Shown in pieces: positions 5,637 to 6,224 of a DNA stretch of 6,224 nucleotides. The stretch comes from Candidatus Hydromicrobium americanum (GTDB lineage: Bacteria > Actinomycetota > Humimicrobiia > Humimicrobiales > Humimicrobiaceae): positions 1 to 6,224 of the forward strand of contig PEXF01000150.1 in the NCBI GenBank assembly GCA_002779205.1, written 5' to 3'. The notes under the pieces are model-generated. The model was not told the origin of the DNA. It did not search any database and saw only the letters and a list, made by a program, of their open reading frames with translations. Position 1 is the first letter of the stretch. Each line of letters opens with the position of its first letter. The position numbers and the translations under genes were made by a program.

Positions 5637-6224
5637 TACTACTGTTTCTCCCTCTTCTTCAGGAACATAGTCTTCTTCCCATGCCTTATCTGCAATTTCC
5701 TTATAACCACTGGCATACTTATCCAGTGGTTTTGCAAGACAGCCAATAATTGATTCTGCTCCATCATGCGTGGGGTAAGCACCAGTTTCAGCAACTATAT
5801 CTCTCAAAACATGAGGATTATCTATTATACAGCACGGTCTTAGGTGATTTTCTGTATAAGGCTGTCTTTTCCTGAATCCCATAAAGAAATCTGAAGTCAG
5901 AACATCTGCCAGGCTTTTTTCTTTTATATTATCAGCAGCAAAGTGGACAAAAACACATGGCTCGACATCACCATTTACATTGATATGCAGATAATTTTTC
6001 CCTCCGGCCATACAGCCATTTACAAGAGGCCCATCATTCCAAAAATCAGCTACTATTAATTTCTTATTCTTTCTTATCTCTAAAATTCTTCTCCTTCTAT
6101 AGTCTCTTTGCTCTGGAGTTGGCATAAGCTCCATATCAGGTTCTTTGCCTATAGGGATATAATTAAAGTACCATCCAACAAATGCTCCTTTTTCTATTAA
6201 TAAATCAACAAACTCATCACTAAC
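5634..6224 (-). CDS. Radical SAM protein, C-terminal part (cut by window edge)
   Basis: The frame is open to the window edge, giving the last 196 residues; the N-terminus, including the CxxxCxxC cluster that would bind the [4Fe-4S]/SAM centre, is not in view. What is seen looks like the end of a radical SAM barrel (GAFVGWYFNYIPIGKEPD) followed by a SPASM/twitch-like cysteine region: C71 in NGCMAGG, then INVNGDVEPC (the G-x4-C pattern, C90), FVHFAADN, and C131-C132 in LRPCCIIDNP, with another cysteine at C162. Such regions bind auxiliary iron-sulfur clusters in peptide- or protein-modifying enzymes. The stretch PYTENHLRPCCIIDNPHVLR is, from memory, typical of a widespread uncharacterised group, so no substrate is assigned. 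An internal ATG at 6134 is not the start. It has no visible terminator, and its stop codon overlaps the next promoter, so it is probably a separate unit. Confidence 0.8.
   Translation of the reverse strand, partial: VSDEFVDLLIEKGAFVGWYFNYIPIGKEPDMELMPTPEQRDYRRRRILEIRKNKKLIVADFWNDGPLVNGCMAGGKNYLHINVNGDVEPCVFVHFAADNIKEKSLADVLTSDFFMGFRKRQPYTENHLRPCCIIDNPHVLRDIVAETGAYPTHDGAESIIGCLAKPLDKYASGYKEIADKAWEEDYVPEEEGETVV

Noticed and set aside
1..6224. CRISPR array, insertion sequence, tRNA, rRNA or phage genes
   Set aside because: No regular spaced repeats, transposase motifs, terminal repeats or RNA gene patterns were seen; nearly all sequence is explained by conserved genes.

Overview
The window is AT-rich bacterial DNA, and every supported gene lies on the minus strand, so the transcript is read from high to low coordinates. 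It holds the core of the translation-factor operon infC-rpmI-rplT-pheS-pheT, ending in a metallo-beta-lactamase-fold hydrolase, and preceded by the 3' part of an unrelated radical SAM gene. The gene order, strong purine Shine-Dalgarno (SD) sites, a consensus sigma-70/sigma-A type promoter and leader attenuation all resemble low-GC Gram-positive bacteria. An AT-rich candidate phylum fits equally well, and I cannot place the organism further.

Layout in transcription order: (1) 6224-5634, C-terminal 196 residues of a radical SAM protein with a SPASM/twitch-like cysteine region, cut by the window edge. (2) 5636-5424, promoter and leader of the operon: TAGACA-N17-TATAAT, then about 170 nt of leader ending in a Rho-independent terminator (5475-5444) and a very strong SD (5433-5424). 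The leader can fold into a competing antiterminator, the arrangement expected of an L20-type attenuator. (3) 5467-4293, infC, rpmI and rplT. (4) 4288-3242, pheS, 4 nt after rplT. (5) 3241-3143, a 99-nt spacer with two perfect inverted repeats. (6) 3142-737, pheT, starting at TTG. (7) 729-1, a 242-residue hydrolase of unknown substrate, 7 nt after pheT; its stop codon is the first three bases of the window.

The operon makes initiation factor IF-3, 50S proteins L35 and L20, and both subunits of phenylalanyl-tRNA synthetase. No separate promoter or T-box is visible for pheST, so synthetase output appears tied to the ribosomal-protein promoter and its attenuator. The hydrolase would be produced from the same message.

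There is no exotic defence or mobile system here. The points that deserve a second look are the start of infC and the leader RNA. No conventional or AUU/AUA-type start codon lies in the infC frame behind its strong SD, while AUU and AUA lie there in another frame, and the only in-frame ATG is buried in the terminator hairpin.
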